Below, piece after piece: positions 1 to 11,412 of a stretch of DNA of 64,000 nucleotides (the first letter of the stretch is position 1; each line of letters begins with the position of its first letter). The DNA is taken from contig CM039134.1 in assembly GCA_022036555.1 (NCBI GenBank), positions 14,942,818-15,006,817 of the forward strand, given 5' to 3'. The notes under the pieces are model-generated. The model saw nothing but the letters and a program-made list of their open reading frames with translations. It did no database searches and was not told the origin of the DNA. Made by a program: the position numbers and the translations under genes. The stretch is from Microstegium vimineum. Its lineage: Eukaryota > Streptophyta > Magnoliopsida > Poales > Poaceae.

Positions 1-2
1 AG

Positions 3-1249
3 CAGCAGGAGCTCCATGAATTAGATACTGGAGCTGATGTGACTCCTAAGGACACTACTTCAGATAGCTCAGACGCTGACTTCCAGCCAGTTCCACCTAT
101 GCCCCCACGGGCTCACGACACTGAGGCTGGCGGCTCTGGCTCTGCCACAGAGACTATGATGTTGAAGATCCTTGACCGTCTCAATGAGCAGCAGAACTCC
201 TTAGTCACTGCAGTTACTCAGGTCCAGCCGAGACAGGATGAGATGCAGAGGCAGTCTGAGGAGCGTCACTTTGAGATGCAGCGACAGATGCTCGCTATGC
301 AGTTGGAGTCACAACGCCTACAGCTTCAGTCTCAGCAGCTTCAGCAGCAGAACATGGCCTTTATGGCCCACATGATGAAGTAGACTGGCGCCCCTCCTCT
401 TGAGTTTCCAGCTGCCCTCAGATACAGATGATGAGTACCTCTCAGCCTTCTCAGTCAATTGGGCAGCTAGGAGGCCCACAGTTTTCAGTTGGACCCTCAG
501 TTGGCCCTTCAGTGGCCCCTACGAGTTCTGCCGGTCAGACAGTCACTCCCACCCCAGCTGTACAGTCCAGTGGACTTCAGGGTGCCGGATTGACCACCCC
601 GTTCCAGTCACCGGCGACTCAGATGACACAGTGGTTGGACACCTTCGGCCCCACTCAGCAGTTCACCCCTCTCACTACTGGTTTCACACCGCTTACTGTT
701 ACGATGGGTGCCACTGCCAGAGATCTATCCGCGTCGTTCAGCGACATTACAGGGCAGCCGTCCCCCACTGGTCCACAGATAGCAGCAGAGGTTGAGGCAG
801 AGCTTATTGCACCGATAGCTGATCAGCACCGTTCCTCAGTAGCTTCCTCAGAGGCTACACACGATAGTCGGGCTCTAGCCGTGTCCACTCCACCTACAGC
901 TGCAGTTGCTACCGATGCTACAGTGGTCACTTCGACTCCAGTACAGCCTCCGCAGTCTCCGGTCCTTCAGACTCTAGTCGAGTCCGTGCATGAGGCACAA
1001 CCGGATACCGCAGCTCCTGAGGCTCCCGCAGCGACACTGGCACCAGTTTCTGATCCTACTTCTACCCCAGCTACTGCTCCAGAGTCTTCGACAACAGCGA
1101 TAGCAGGCCTGTCAGCTACCGACCCCCAGACCGCTTCACTTCCAGCGTCAGACACTCAGGGGGAGGATTCAGATGATGAGACATACTTGGCAGCGTTCAG
1201 GGTGCTCGACCGCTCCACGGCTGCTTCCACTCCGCCTCCAGACGCCTAG
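3..1249 (+). pseudogene. C-terminal part of the extra 3' ORF of copia element 1
   Basis: An open frame runs in from the left edge to a TAG at 381-383. Coding-like sequence resumes in another frame from about 419 and stops at 1249. The first part is acidic and then a Gln/Met-rich stretch (about 150-380) with coiled-coil character. The second part is low-complexity Ser/Thr/Pro/Ala, ending in an acidic segment followed by Ala, Ser and Pro. It lies directly upstream of a polypurine tract and LTR, so it is the last ORF of an LTR element. Position and composition match the extra ORF found after pol in elements 2, 3 and 5. The function is unknown; I see no membrane segment or envelope-like feature. 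The TAG plus a frame change between 383 and 428 suggest decay, although a C-terminal exon in another frame cannot be excluded. Confidence 0.6.
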
Positions 1250-1710
1250 TTTTGGTGCTTCGACACCAAAGGGGGAGAGGGAGAGTCGAGTAGATGGACT
1301 AGCTTCAGGGGGAGCTAGTAGGATTCGTTCTTTTGATGTGTATTAACTCTATCGCATCATGCATCACGTTTACCGTCTATATGCATTGTATGATGTGTGA
1401 TGATTGAGACTTGATGGTTGTGTGACATGTGTGGACTTTCATCTATATATATCATGTCACTTGTTTATGCTATATTTCTTCCGCGCTAATCTCTGATCTT
1501 TTGGCTATAGCATATCTTTTAGGAAATCAAGTACTATGCTCAATTCATATCTATTGTGCTTGTCATGGCTTGAATGGTTAGGCATGTTTTTGTCTTTCTT
1601 ATCACTAACCCATGCCTATCTCATGTCAAGTCATGTTTTCTCTTATCAAAATTCACTCATTATTCTCTACTCGAGCTTGTATTGTCGTCAATCACCTAAA
1701 AGGGGGAGAT
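1250..1710 (+). other. 3' non-coding region and polypurine tract of element 1
   Basis: This AT-rich stretch has no credible gene. It ends in a purine run (AAAAGGGGGAGAT, 1698-1710) immediately before the LTR start at 1711, the expected plus-strand primer site. A similar AAAGGGGGAGA also sits at 1268-1278, just after the ORF stop; such repeated purine runs after the 3' ORF are also seen in element 2 (around 9550 and 10140). Confidence 0.7.
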
Positions 1711-3386
1711 TGAAGAATCATGGACCCTTGTGTTTAGGCGATTAACGACAATACTAGGTCACTATGACTAACGTGTGTTTTGTAGAGGCAAAGTCATTTG
1801 TGTTAGGTCATTAGTGATGCAATTTGAATGGGCTTAATGGATATTCATGCCCCAAGATGGAAATCGTTTCGGTTGCAAAGGATGATGATACAAGTCGAAG
1901 ACTAGGCTAGTTCTTAGTGCCATAAGGTTGAGAAGGGCACTAAGTATAGCTAGGGTTTTATTTTTCCTTTGACCATACTATAAAGGGGGGGTATGAGATT
2001 AGTAGCTTGACCTAGGAGAGTTTAGGAGAGTGGGTATATGTACACTTGTCACAACTAGTCCTAGAGACCTTGCTTTCAGCCCTTGGTAAACCCTAGAAAT
2101 GGTAGGAGCAAAATCCCTTGAGAAATCTCAGCGAAAACAGTTGAAATAGGGGGAGAAAGAGGCTCCGAACTAGTCTGCCTAGTAGGCGTCGAACCATAGG
2201 AAAGTGGTCCGACGGTCCCTGACTTAGGCAAAATCTCAGCTCGGAGAGCTCCGGACCACCTGTCTGGAAAGCGTCGGACCATAGGAGAGTGGTCCGATGG
2301 CTCTTGTCAGAGAGAGTGAAGGCTCCGGACTAGTCCGACGGTGAGTCCGACGGCTAGTCCGACGCCTCAAGACAGGAAGTTGGATTCATACAGTAAGCCC
2401 CCTGGCTCCGGACCAGAGCGTCTGACCAGGGCTCCAGACCAAGGAGAGTGGTTTGGTGGTTCGAAGAAGGGAAGAAGTTTTTCACTCAGAGAGCACCCTG
2501 GCTCCGGACCAGTGCGTCGGACCAAGCAGAGTTGTCCGACGGTGCCTGAGTTGGAATTCAGAGTGAGCTCCGGACCAGTGTGCATGGTCCAGTGGTATAA
2601 GCTCCGGACTAGTCCGGTGGCTTCGTAGAGATAGGAAAAAGTAAAAAACGGCTAGTTTTGGAGGTGGGGACTATTTATAGTTGCCCCCTTCGTCCTTAGG
2701 ACCCCTCTTGGCCATTGTTTTAGCTGGTGACACCTTGAGAAATCCTTTGGAGAGTCAAGTGCCTAGTGAGGGAGAGATTAGAGAGAGTTCATCTTGTTCT
2801 TCCCTCCTAGAGTGATTAGGAGTGACTTGTGTACATCCATCCACCTTCCTAGCCTTGAGTTGGTCAAGTGAAGGTCTTGTGCTTGTTACTCTTGGTGTTC
2901 GACAGCACCTAGACGGTTTGGTGGTGTTCGGAGGAAGTGATCGCCGGAAGAAATTTGGCGGCTCTTCTCGAAGCTTCTGTGATCGGTTGTGGGCGATTCA
3001 CCGAGCCGGAGTGGCGAAGAATCAGCCCGTAGAGAGCACTCTACCCTTGCGCGGGTAGAGGGGGAGAGATACTTTGTGAGGTGCTCCAACGAGGACTAGG
3101 GGGGTGTGTCGACACCTCGATACCTCGGGAAAACATCGCTGCGTCACTGAGAATTTCTTTTCCCTAGCTCTTTACATTTTCGCATTACATTCCGTCTTGT
3201 TTTTATCTTACCTACTAGAATTGCATAGGTTGCTTTTAGTTTCCATGAACTGCTACCGCTTTCTTGCTAGGACACACGGATCGTAGGCACTAGGGGGTGA
3301 TTGGCATTTGATAGGTTTTCATATTTGCTTTAGAAATTTAAAACAAGCCCAATTCACCCCCCCTCTTGGGCATCTTGATCCTTTCA
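1711..3386 (+). mobile_element. 3' LTR of copia element 1 (1676 bp)
   Basis: It begins TGAAGAATCATGG directly after the polypurine tract and ends ATCTTGATCCTTTCA, giving TG...CA ends. A TATA-like CTATTTATAG lies at 2671-2680, preceded by an array of short GC-rich repeats (2160-2630). The region 2870-3070 closely matches 55480-55700 in the LTR of element 5, so the two belong to related families. The sequence immediately after 3386 is the interior of a different LTR, so this element appears inserted within the 5' LTR of element 2. The left LTR and body lie outside the window. Confidence 0.85.
2160..2635. repeat. Array of short GC-rich near-palindromes in the LTR of element 1
   Basis: Words built on TCCGGACCAGTCCGACGG, TCCGGACTAGTCCG and GCGTCGGACCA recur irregularly about every 30-60 bp just upstream of the TATA-like box. 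Units such as TCCGGA and CGGACTAGTCCG are self-complementary. The arrays in the other LTR families of this window use different words in the same position. Confidence 0.8.
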
Positions 3387-3466
3387 CGGCCCTGTGCTGA
3401 CAGCAAGTGTCAAGTTTGTTTTTAAACAGGCCTATTCACCCCCTCTAGGTTAATCAGGTCCTTACA
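3387..3466 (+). mobile_element. Truncated 5' LTR of element 2 (last 80 bp)
   Basis: The sequence CCCTGTGCTGACAGCAAGTG through AATCAGGTCCTTACA matches the last 80 bp of the intact 3' LTR (about 11331-11412). Upstream it is cut off exactly where the LTR of element 1 ends in CA, consistent with element 1 having inserted inside this LTR. Confidence 0.85.
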
Positions 3467-3468
3467 AG

Positions 3469-3480
3469 TGGTATCAGAGC
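3469..3480 (+). other. Primer-binding site of element 2
   Basis: TGGTATCAGAGC two bases after the LTR end is complementary to the 3' end of plant initiator methionine tRNA, the usual copia primer. Confidence 0.85.
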
Positions 3481-3516
3481 AAGGTTACCTCAAGAAGCAC
3501 TTAACCGTGTGAGGTA

Positions 3517-6367
3517 ATGGCCGAAGAGGGAAATGTTGTGATGGTTGATCCCAAGAAGGTGGACTTGCATGAGACCTCAAGCAGCGATGAGAGCGCTGAC
3601 ATGAACAAGTACCAGACCACTGCTGGTATATCCGCTGGAGAGATTGCAAGAAGAAAAGAAGCTAGAAGATTGAGAAGAGAAGACAAGAAATTGCAAAAAG
3701 AAGAAAAAGCTATCAATGAAGCCAAAAGCTTGAAGCTTGCCGAGAAGCTTCATAGAAGAGAAATAATAGCACTCAAGAAGGAGCTCAAGGCGAAGGAGGA
3801 GGAGCTAATGAAGAGCAAAGCACAAGCCTCTCAAGTGGAGGTTGAATCAAGTAGCTCCGACGGAGATGATGATGAATCATACCATGCCTCCAAGATTGTG
3901 AAGAAGGATGAGAAGAAGAAGAAGGATGACGACAGCAAGAAATACTCCGCCATATACTTTGATTATTCATCCATTTCTAAGCATGAGCATAAACCTCTAT
4001 TTCATGTTCCCGCCAACAAGTTGCCTCATTTCGATGGGACCAATTTTGCTAAGTGGAAACACTTGATGAATGTTTATCTTGTAGGTCTTCACCCCGGTGC
4101 TTGGGAGATTGTTCACAAAGGATGTGATCCTCCGGTTGATCCCACAAGCCCCACCACCACCAAGCTCCGTTGCATACAACTCAATGCACAAGCAACTAGT
4201 GTGTTGCTAAGTGCATTGGATGGTGATGAGTACAACAAGGTGATGGGCTTGGAAGTTGCCAAGTAAATATGGGATACCTTGCACCTTGCACATGAAGGTG
4301 TGAGCAAAGTGAGGCAATCCAAGATTGACCTATTGATGGCCAAGCTCAACCGGTTCATGATCAATGAAGGTGAAGGGCCACAAGAAATGTTTGATATATT
4401 GATGACCATTGTTGGCAAGATTAGAGGCCTTGGTGGAGAAGAAGTCAATGACCACAAGGTTGTCAAAATCATGCTTGAAAACCTACTCCCCAAGAAATGA
4501 AACCGTGGTGACATTGATTAGAGACAAGAAGAAGTTCGAGTACTTCACACCAAGTGATGTGCTTGGAAGGATCATCACTTTTGATCTACAAAGAGAAGAA
4601 GAACAAGAAAGGAAGAAGCTTGGAGAGATGCAAGCAAGGTTGGAGGGCATGCAGATCAAGGATGTGGCTCTCAAGGCAAACAAGATCACAAGGAAATCAG
4701 CCCCTAGCTGTTCCAAAAACAGCAAGCAGGCTACTTCAAGCAAAGCTCAAGCTACCAAGGCCATCAAGCATCAACCCGAAGCTCCAACGTCAAGTGATGG
4801 TGAAAGTGAAGATGAGCAAGCCAAAAACATTGATGACATGGCTCTATTCATAAGAAGATTCAACAAGGGCCTAAATAAGAATGGGTACAAGCTCATGAAG
4901 AGAAGGTTCCCCAACAAGAAGTCAAGGACTTGCTACAAGTGTGGTAGCACCGAACACTTCATTGCCGATTGCCCAAATAAGGAGAAAGACAACAAATTTG
5001 GCAAAGGCAAGAGGGAAGACAAGGGTGACCACAAGAAGAGCAAGAGATTTATGGGTGAAGCACACATTGGGCATGAGTGGGACTCATCGGAGGAGACCAC
5101 AAGTGAGGATGAGGAGATGACAACAATTGCAATTCACAAGCCATCTACTTCATCAAGGCTCTTCAACAACATGTCCGATGATGATGAAGGCTCCCCTCAC
5201 ATTTGTCTCATGGCAAAGGGTGAGAAGGTAAAATCAAAACCGAAACCCATAACTCTTCCCCCCAAAGACATCTCTAGTAGTGATTCTAGTGATTGCTCTA
5301 GTGATGATGAATCTAGTGATGAAGAAATCAATGAAATAACTAAAAATATGGATGTCAAGACCAAAATCTTTATTGCTAATCTAATGGATGAATTAGAGGC
5401 AACCAAGGAAAAGCTAACATCTAGAGAAAAGACTCTTATTAAACAAGAGGATCTCTACATTGCTAGTGAGGAAGCCCTTGCATTAGAAAGGAGTGAGGTG
5501 AGCTCTTTGACCAAGGCTTTGGCCAAGGAAAAAGAAGATCATGCTCTCACAAAGAAGGAGTATAGTGAACTCAAGCAAAAGCATTGTGGCTTAAGTGAAA
5601 AGCATCAAGAGCTTGAGGGACAATACAACCTTCTTTGGGAGAGCAACTCACATCTCACTAAGGCAAATGATGCCTCTTCTCCATCCACTAGCCAAGGTTG
5701 TGGAAAAGGCTATAATATTGATTTGAATGATTATCCCACTAACCTTGCCAACATGGAGGCCATGAAGAAAGAAATAGCAAGGCTCAACAATGTCATCTCA
5801 GTTTCAAAGAAGAATGACAAAGACAAGGTTGAGCCCAAGAAAATCCAATACAAAGATGGAAGACATCCATCAATTAAAGATGGGCTTGGTCACACTCAAG
5901 GAGGTAAAACCAATGGTAGAAAAATGGTCAAAGGCATTGAGTGTGTCAAGTTTGAGAAGAAGGGAAACATTGGTGCAGATAAGCCTTTACAGACAACAGC
6001 TCTGTCGGACCTAAGGCCGGCAGTGCCGCGCCCCAATAAAGGGAAGGCTACCAGTGCTTCACCTGATCAAGCTAAAGCCAAAATCCATGCCAAGAGGATG
6101 TCCCAGCAAAAGCAGGTTTCTCAGAAACCCAAGGACTCAATTTGGGTGGCCAAAAACAAATTTGCCTATCAACCCAAGACAAGGTCACCTCAAGGAAGTT
6201 TGTCCTCATGCTATGTGTTGAAGTGCAATGACCGTGGTAAAGTCATTGCTGAATTCGTGGGTGATGAGAAACATGGTAAAAGAAGCATGAACATTTGGGT
6301 TCCAAAGATTGTTGTGACTAACATGCAAGGCCCCAAAATTGATTGGGGACCTAAATCTAGGAACTAA
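3517..6367 (+). pseudogene. gag region of element 2, broken
   Basis: The ATG at 3517 opens a Lys/Glu-rich coiled-coil-like N terminus, followed by a capsid-like region containing LPHFDGTNFAKWKHLM, typical of copia gag (UBN2-type). A TAA at 4264-4266 replaces a Glu codon that is present in element 3, and a frame change near 4480-4490 follows. The reading then continues to 6367 and includes one zinc knuckle, CYKCGSTEHFIADC (about 4930-4971), a Ser/Asp-rich stretch and another coiled-coil region. In retrotransposons Gag forms the cytoplasmic particle and binds RNA. The paralogue in element 3 (30199-32892, -) shows the undamaged reading at both break sites. The start was chosen because it is the first ATG about 40 bp after the primer-binding site, as in element 3. 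Confidence 0.85.
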
Positions 6368-6377
6368 TTTGTTTTGT

Positions 6378-7991
6378 AGGCATACTCCTCCGGTGGATCA
6401 AGTTGGGTGCTTGATAGTGGATGTACAAATCATATGACCGGAGAAAGGAGTATGTTCTCATAATATTCCCCAACTTCAAATGCAAGTGAGAATATCATCT
6501 TTGGTGACAACGCCAAAGGGGAAGTGATTGGACTTGGTAAAATTGCTATTACTCTTGATCATTCCATCTCAAATGTATTACATGTGAATTCGTTGAGTTA
6601 CAACTTGTTGTCCGTTTACATGTCAATTGTGTGAGATGGGCTTCAATTGTCTCTTTACGGATAAGGGTGTGGAAGTCTTTAAGAGGGAGGATTCCTCTAT
6701 TGTCTTTACGGGTCGTTTGAAGGGCAAGCTCTACCTAGTTGATTTCAACAAAAGTAAAGCTAAGCTTGAGACTTGTTTAGTGGCAAAATCTAGCATGGGT
6801 TGGCTATGGCGTCGCCGACTAGCCCATGTTGGGATGAGGAACTTGGCCAAACTCCTAACAGATGAACACATTCTTGGACTAACCAATGTTCATTTTGAGA
6901 AGGATAGAATTTGTAGCACTTGTCAAGCCGGAAAGCAAGTAGGTGCACCTCACCCATCCAAGAGCATTGTCTCCACCAAGCAACCATTGGAGCTAATTCA
7001 CATGGATCTCTTTGGACCGGTGGCCTACATAAGCATTGACGGTAACAAACATGGTTTAGTTATTGTTAATGACTTTACTCGTTTCACTTGGGTGTTTTTC
7101 ATGTATGATAAGGCACAAGTGCAAGATAAGGTGAAAACCTTCATTAGAAGAGCACAAAGAGAATTCGGTTTCCAAATCAAGAAAGTTCAAAGTGACAATG
7201 GAACCGAATTCAAAAACACTCAAGTGGAAGAGTTCCTTGATGATGAGGGCATCAAGCATGAGTTTTTAGTTCCATACACCCCTCAACAAAATGGTGTAGT
7301 AGAGAGGAAGAACCAGACACTCATTAATATGGCAAGGACAATGCTAGATGAGTACAAGACTTCGGATATCTTTTGGGCTGAAGCCGTCAACACCGCTTGC
7401 CATGCCATCAATCGGCTCTACTTACACAAGATTTTGAAGAAGACTTCATATGAGCTTCTAACCGTTAACAAACCAAAGGTGTCATACTTTAGAGTTTTTG
7501 GGTGCAAGTGTTTCATACTTAACAAGAAACCCAAAACCTCTAAGTTTGCGCCTAAAGTTGATGAAGGTTTTCTTCCTGGTTATGGATCAAATGAGCATGC
7601 CTATCGTGTTTTCAACAAGACCTTAGGGAAAATTGAAATCGCGATAGATGTGACATTTGATGAATCTAACGGCTCTCAAATAGAGCAAATTGATCAAGTG
7701 ATTGTAGGTAATGAGGAACCACCATGTGAAGCAATCAAGAACATGGTCATTGGTGACATCAGGCCAAAAGAAGTACATGCCACAGAAGTGGAACCTCAAG
7801 ATGGTGATGCTACTGCCCCAAGATTGGAAGAAGATGGGCCAGCAGTGCTCCCTGGTCAGGGCTCTGCCCCTGAGGCCAGGAAGCAGTCAGCCCCTCACCT
7901 GCTACTCCAAGGAACCTACAACCTATCTTTGAAGAGCATGATTATGATGACCAAGCTGAACAACAAGAAGCCACTGAATACCCAAGATTGA
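6378..7991 (+). pseudogene. Protease-integrase region of element 2, broken
   Basis: The reading resumes with the aspartic-protease motif VLDSGCTNHMTG, then breaks at a TAA (6461-6463) and at a net 4-bp insertion near 6614. From 6627 a 454-codon frame covers the GAG-pre-integrase HHCC region (RLAHVGMRNLAKL, CSTCQAGK) and the integrase core with MDLFGP, SDNGTEF and QQNGVVERKN carrying the DDE residues. The usual WHRRLAHVG reads WRRRLAHVG, so one zinc-binding His is lost. The end is shifted near 7920 relative to element 3. Integrase would insert the cDNA into the nucleus; this copy cannot be made as one product. Confidence 0.85.
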
Positions 7992-8203
7992 GGCAAACAA
8001 TTCAAAAGGATCATCTCGTCGACAATATACTTGGGAGTCTCCGAAAGGGGGTAACTACTCATTCACATTTGGCAAATTTTTGTCAGTTTTACTCTTTTAT
8101 CTCCTCTTTGGAACCTCTCAAGGTTGAGAAAGCTCTAGATGATCCGGATTGGGTGATGGCTATGCAAGAAGAGCTCAACAACTTTGAGCGAAATCAAGTT
8201 TGG
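7988..8203 (+). pseudogene. N-terminal stub of reverse transcriptase of element 2
   Basis: About 70 codons match the start of the RT region of element 3 ([20 protein letters not shown], then NQVW). At about 8203 homology to RT stops and sequence of the extra 3' ORF begins, so the polymerase core, RNase H and the start of the extra ORF are deleted. The same frame runs on across the junction to 8380, giving a chimeric open frame of 130 codons that is an accident of the deletion. Confidence 0.85.
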
Positions 8204-9497
8204 CCCAGGCAAAGGGTGGGTTATCAGAATCAGTGGAGGACTGTACAGGAGCAGAGGGCCATCTATCCTTATGATGTGCCAAAAGACATGGGTGTTGACT
8301 ATAGATTCTGGAATGTGTTCCACTCTAATACTACTCCACAGTCCTGTTTCATGCTGTCAGGCCCAAGATCATCAAGATGAAGTATGTTGATTGGGAGCAC
8401 TTGGAGAACAAGAGAGATCCTGTATTTGACAGGGTCATTGATCAGTGCAGGGAGCTTGGCATGTACAGTGGATGGGATTCTAGAATGGGTGGAACTCAGA
8501 GATCATCTATCAGTTCTACTCCACCTACTACCTGGACAGGGAGAATATGGTAATGCACTGGATGACAGAGGGCATGCACTACAAATTGGACTATGTGACT
8601 TTTGCTCGTCTCCTTGGATTTGGAGAAGATGACAGAGCCTGCTCTAACATTCATGATGAGAGAGGTCTATCAAATGAGGAGATTTCCCAGCTGTACATTG
8701 AGCCTCAATATGCAGATAGTCTTGTGAAGGGGCTAAGGAGCAAATATTACATTCTGAACAACCTCTTCAGGACCACTCTCTATCCCAAGGTGGGATCCTC
8801 CTCAAACCTCTATGCTTTTTCAAAAAATGTACTTAGGAGGATGAGAGGTGGAGCTCCACCCTTTTCAGTGTCTCGCTTTCTTTGGGATGAGATTTTCCTT
8901 GCTACTGATGATGCCAGGAAGGGGCTTCCTTATGCTCCCTACCTGATGTTTATAATTGAGATGGTGACAGGGAAAATCTTCTACAAGGACACAACAGATG
9001 AGCCCTTCAGAGCAGAGAAGGCTGTCTCTTCCACAGTTCAGGAGGAGATTCAGACACCTCCCAGGGGCAGTACCAGGACCAGGGCAGCAGCTCCTGACCT
9101 TCCTGAGTCCTCCAGAGCAGCTACCAGAGGCAGGAAGAAGGGTAAGCTTGGAAGGATTTTAAAGAAGATCTTTAGTGGCATCTGTTATGCCAACAACCAT
9201 GCTTACCAGACCAGACTAGAGATCAGGCAGCTCAGACAGGAGCAGGGCCTTAGGCAGATTCCTCCACCTACACCTCCACTAGAGCTCAGTGAGGAGTCCA
9301 CATATGATGGTGGTGATTCAGATGATGAGGATGATGATGATGAGGAGGAGACTCAGCAGCCCCAGACTAGGAGGTTGAGTAAGTGTGCTTCAACTCCTGG
9401 TATTCACTTCTCTTCACCTCCAGATGATGATGAGAAAGATGATGAGGAAGATGAAGATGATGATGATGAGGACCACATAGAGGAGGACAACGACTAG
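8204..9497 (+). pseudogene. Extra 3' ORF of element 2, 5'-truncated and frameshifted
   Basis: It is homologous to 16552-18101 (-) in element 3. Its first about 90 codons are missing. Frame changes near 8325 and between 8400 and 8480 and a TAG (8481-8483, CAG in element 3) break it. The last 317 codons from 8547 are open: a globular region (VMHWMTEG..., YVTFARLLGFGEDD, YILNNLFRTTLYPKVG), a Lys/Arg-rich linker, a Gln/Arg-rich coiled-coil-like segment, and a long Asp/Glu tail. I do not recognise a biochemical function; it resembles proteins loosely called putative plant transposon or retrotransposon proteins. There is no signal peptide or membrane segment, so an envelope role is not supported. 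Confidence 0.75.
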
Positions 9498-9727
9498 TTT
9501 GTATCTCTCGTTGCTTTTTTCTTCTCTCTTTTTGGTGACTTGTTGCCAAAGGGGGAGAATTACTAAGTGAAGGGGGTACAACATCTTCGACGGTCATGGA
9601 GGAGCTGCTGCTGCTAGTTATCTTAGTTTTTCAGTTCTTAGTTTGTGAGATGAGAGAGCAACATTCAAATCTATTTTATTGTAATATTGTCACTTAAGTA
9701 CTCATTTGTGTTATTTGTGGACATGTA

Positions 9728-9762
<35 letters not shown>

Positions 9763-10149
9763 CTTACTTGTCTTAGTTTACTTTCAGTTTTATTTATACT
9801 GCGTTGTGTGGCTGTGCTTGTGCTTCCGCACGCTTGCTGCCAGCAGCAAGGCCGGCAGTGCCGGGCTGCTCTGACAGCAAGCACTCTGATTTGTGTTGAG
9901 ACAGGTTCATACGCATCACATATATTCTTGTGACACTTTTTCAGCACCCCACAGTAGCCATGGATGTAGGGGGAGCCCTATTTCACTCCAATGTGTGAAT
10001 TTTGGCTTTTCATGCCAAATTTGGAAATTCAAATTCCCATTCACACATTTAGGGGGAGCTCCTACACCCATGACTTGCATTGTCTCATATTATACTTCAC
10101 TTTTGTAAGCTCTAAGTGTGTTGTCATCAATCACCAAAAAGGGGGAGAT
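9498..10149 (+). other. 3' non-coding region and polypurine tract of element 2
   Basis: No gene is supported. The stretch holds a purine run soon after the stop (AAAGGGGGAGAA, 9549-9560), an AT dinucleotide run (about 9735-9762), one copy of the family-X motif (GGCCGGCAGTGCCGGGC, 9852-9868) and the polypurine tract AAAAAGGGGGAGAT (10136-10149) that abuts the LTR. Confidence 0.75.
9735..9762. repeat. AT dinucleotide microsatellite
   Basis: An uninterrupted run of about 13 AT units lies in the 3' non-coding part of element 2. Confidence 0.9.
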
Positions 10150-11412
10150 TGAAAGTGCAATCAAGCCTTAAGTGGGTTTTGGTGACATGACAACGCAATT
10201 AGAGAACTAATGAGATTTTACAAGTATGACAAGTAGGTTAAACTTAAGGAGGTTGATAAACAGGTTGGCGGACCCCTCCAATTACAAAAGTGCATGACAA
10301 CAAGCTCAAAGGAGTTTAAATTCTTTTATACTTTGAAATTGAGTTAGATATGCCGTACTATTAAGAGGGATTCAACACGCATGCCAACAAGTGAACCAAA
10401 TGCAATATCTATCCAAATACATCACACCTCCATATACATAGTGGGCAAATCAGCCAGCTACTTGAAGATCTATACCTTGCTGTTCTGCCCAGGTCGGCAG
10501 TGCTGGCCTCCAGGCCGGCACTGCCGCCACTTGTTCAGTCTGTTGGCAGTGAGGGGTATTTAAACACCTCCTCACTCACCCCAACGGCTAGTTCTACCAT
10601 TCTCACTCTCACACTTGGCAGAAAACAGAAAGAGGAGCTCTCTTCTTGCTCTCCATTCCCCCTTGGTGCTCATCCACTCTCCCCCATTCATTTCCGATCA
10701 TCCTTTGAGAGATTGAGCCTCCAAGCTTTAGAAGAAGCTTCTCCCTCGGATCTTCAACTCCTTCAAGCATTTGGTTTGCGTGGTGGCCGACGGTTTGAGT
10801 TTGTTACTCTTGGAGCTTTGCTCCTAGCCGGCTAGGCGTCACCCTTGAGCTTGCCAACTTGTGTGGCAGCCAAGGGAGATTTGTAACACCACTAATTTGC
10901 TAATACATTGCCCCTCATCTCAAGAGTTCATTCTCTTGACTTGAAACCGAGGAAAGAGCAAGCCTTTGTGGTGAGCTTGAGCCTTGTGTGGCGCACCTCA
11001 ACAATGTGGACGTAGGCAAGCCTAAGTGGCGAGCTGAACCACGGGTCAAATCTTGTGTCACCGTGTGCTTGTTACTTTACTTTCATATATCTTGTGTGCA
11101 AGGTGATTTCTAGGATTTGGACCCGATCTACTCCGTAGGTCTGTTGCTACCACTTTCAGGTGGTGCTAGAGGTTCCCTACATCTCTAGGAAGGTTTTGAT
11201 TTTGCCACAATATCCATTCTAGTTTTACATTTTGAATTGTGCTCAATTCCGTTCAGGTGACCAGCACTGCTGCCCCAGAGACCAGCAGTGCCGGCCACTC
11301 CGGCAGTGCCGGCCTAGAGCCCGACAGTGCCGACCCTGTGCTGACAGCAAGTGTCAAGTTTGTTTTTAAACAGGCCTATTCACTCCCCCTCTAGGCTAAT
11401 CAGGTCCTTACA
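10150..11412 (+). mobile_element. 3' LTR of element 2 (1263 bp)
   Basis: It starts TGAAAGTGCAATCAAGCC after the polypurine tract and ends TCAGGTCCTTACA, and matches both LTRs of element 3 along its length. A TATA-like TATTTAAA is at 10557-10564. Copies of the CCGGCAGTGCCGG motif lie just upstream of it (10495-10530) and near the LTR end (about 11265-11335). Confidence 0.9.

Larger units (their letters stand above)
3387..11412 (+). mobile_element. Copia element 2 (family X), decayed and internally deleted
   Basis: Order: truncated 5' LTR (3387-3466), primer-binding site, gag, protease and integrase, a stub of RT, the extra 3' ORF, a polypurine tract, and a complete 3' LTR (10150-11412). The module order PR-INT-RT and the motifs are those of Ty1/copia; an additional ORF between pol and the 3' LTR is typical of the SIRE/Maximus-type copia group, which I take as its likely lineage. 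All coding modules are broken and most of RT plus all of RNase H is deleted, so it is non-autonomous. Confidence 0.9.

Noticed and set aside
3469..3480. tRNA-like sequence (also 25797, 32929, 55990)
   Set aside because: Only the 12-base complement of the initiator tRNA 3' end is present: a primer-binding site, not a tRNA gene.
8384..8632. 82-codon ORF in the extra-ORF region of element 2
   Set aside because: It is a wrong-frame reading of the frameshifted extra ORF.
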